Part shown: positions 63,772 through 64,000 of the stretch, one piece after another
Position numbering within the stretch: the stretch's first letter is position 1
Layout: every line of letters begins with the position of its first letter
DNA from: Porticoccus sp041395745
GTDB taxonomy: Bacteria > Pseudomonadota > Gammaproteobacteria > Pseudomonadales > Porticoccaceae
Length of the DNA: 64,000 nucleotides
Assembly (NCBI GenBank): GCA_041395745.1
Contig: JAWKZV010000001.1
Span: 248,001 to 312,000, forward strand
Direction: 5' to 3'
Notes under the pieces: model-generated
The model's input: only the letters and a program-made list of their open reading frames with translations
Told to the model about the DNA's origin: nothing
Databases searched by the model: none
Translations under genes and position numbers: made by a program

Positions 63772-64000
63772 GTGAACAGAATCAATAAACGTTTTGAAAT
63801 GCTTCGCCAGCAGGGTCGCAAGGCTCTGGTTCCGTACGTGGTGCTGGGTGACCCCACTCCCGAAGTGACTTTGCCGGTAATGCATGCACTGGTGGCGAAT
63901 GGTGCCGACATCATCGAACTGGGTGTACCCTTTTCAGATCCCACCGCTGAAGGTCCGGTTATTCAGAAGGCCCACGAGCGGGCACTGGTCCATGGCAGCA
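63772..64000 (+). CDS. trpA: Tryptophan synthase alpha chain (3' partial)
   Basis: TrpA cleaves indole-3-glycerol phosphate. The GTG at 63772 opens MNRINKRFEMLRQQGRKALV; then VPYVVLGDPTPE and IIELGVPFSDPTAEGPVIQKA are the canonical N-terminal TrpA signatures, including the catalytic Glu of ELGVPFSDP. The frame runs off the right edge, so only the first 76 codons are seen. Confidence 0.96.
   Translation, partial: MNRINKRFEMLRQQGRKALVPYVVLGDPTPEVTLPVMHALVANGADIIELGVPFSDPTAEGPVIQKAHERALVHGS

Noticed and set aside
1..64000. CRISPR arrays, insertion sequences, prophage or rRNA
   Set aside because: No regularly spaced repeats, transposase motifs, terminal inverted repeats with target duplications, phage structural genes or rRNA signatures were seen.

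Overview
This window is a stretch of core chromosome from a Gram-negative gammaproteobacterium. Supporting features are BamB, OmpW, FimV, RodZ, a Pseudomonas-like gene order (leuC-leuD-leuB-asd-fimV-truA-trpF-trpB-trpA and rodZ-ispG-hisS-yfgM-bamB-der) and an Fnr/Anr regulator. A sodium-pumping oxaloacetate decarboxylase and a PutP-type Na+ symporter point to a marine or salt-adapted lineage, perhaps near Cellvibrionales/Microbulbifer. That placement is inference; no similarity search was possible. I see no prophage, transposase, CRISPR array, rRNA or replication origin.

Layout. 0-6.6 kb: rodZ (5' end outside), ispG, hisS, yfgM, bamB, der, all + strand, mostly touching or overlapping. 6.7-7.4 kb: a transglycosylase-like gene on the - strand with a very AT-rich upstream region. 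7.4-12.6 kb: putP-like symporter, MscS channel, macrodomain protein, Prx5-type peroxiredoxin, fumC. 12.6-14.8 kb: ykvA-like gene and argS (- strand). 14.9-19.1 kb: oadG-oadA-oadB, a BolA gene, a DUF4399 gene. 19.1-22.9 kb: an anaerobic-regulation group with ompW (two Anr boxes and a perfect 15-bp inverted repeat upstream), anr/fnr, a HemN-like gene that has lost its iron-sulfur cysteines, and a tandem universal stress protein behind an Anr box. 22.9-28.6 kb: msrA, a DUF2817 peptidase overlapping a GNAT-C39 fusion, mgtE, a helicase-associated-repeat protein, a 67-residue protein. 28.7-34.8 kb: tRNA-Ser(UGA), rne, rluC, a Gph-like phosphatase, maf. 34.9-43.7 kb: fatty-acid and cell-division cluster yceD-rpmF-plsX-fabD-fabG-acpP-pabC-mltG-tmk-holB-pilZ-tatD. 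43.7-48.6 kb: a Gld-like ABC system. 48.9-52.9 kb: Ap4A phosphorylase, a carboxymuconolactone-decarboxylase-like gene, trmH, acyl-CoA dehydrogenase. 53.0-64.0 kb: a LysR regulator divergent from leuCDB, then asd, fimV, truA, trpF, trpB and the start of trpA.

The most striking technical feature is a set of at least 13 small indels that break otherwise conserved genes (bolA, DUF4399, maf, yceD, rpmF, plsX, CMD, trmH, acyl-CoA dehydrogenase). Several fall in short C or G runs, and at least eight lie between 34.5 and 35.8 kb, including inside rpmF and plsX. This looks like local consensus error rather than biology, and the protein ends there should not be taken at face value.

The most interesting biological features are the ompW regulatory region, the Anr-box promoter of the stress protein, and the HemN paralogue without an Fe-S site. 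I found no clear evidence of a wholly new multi-gene system.
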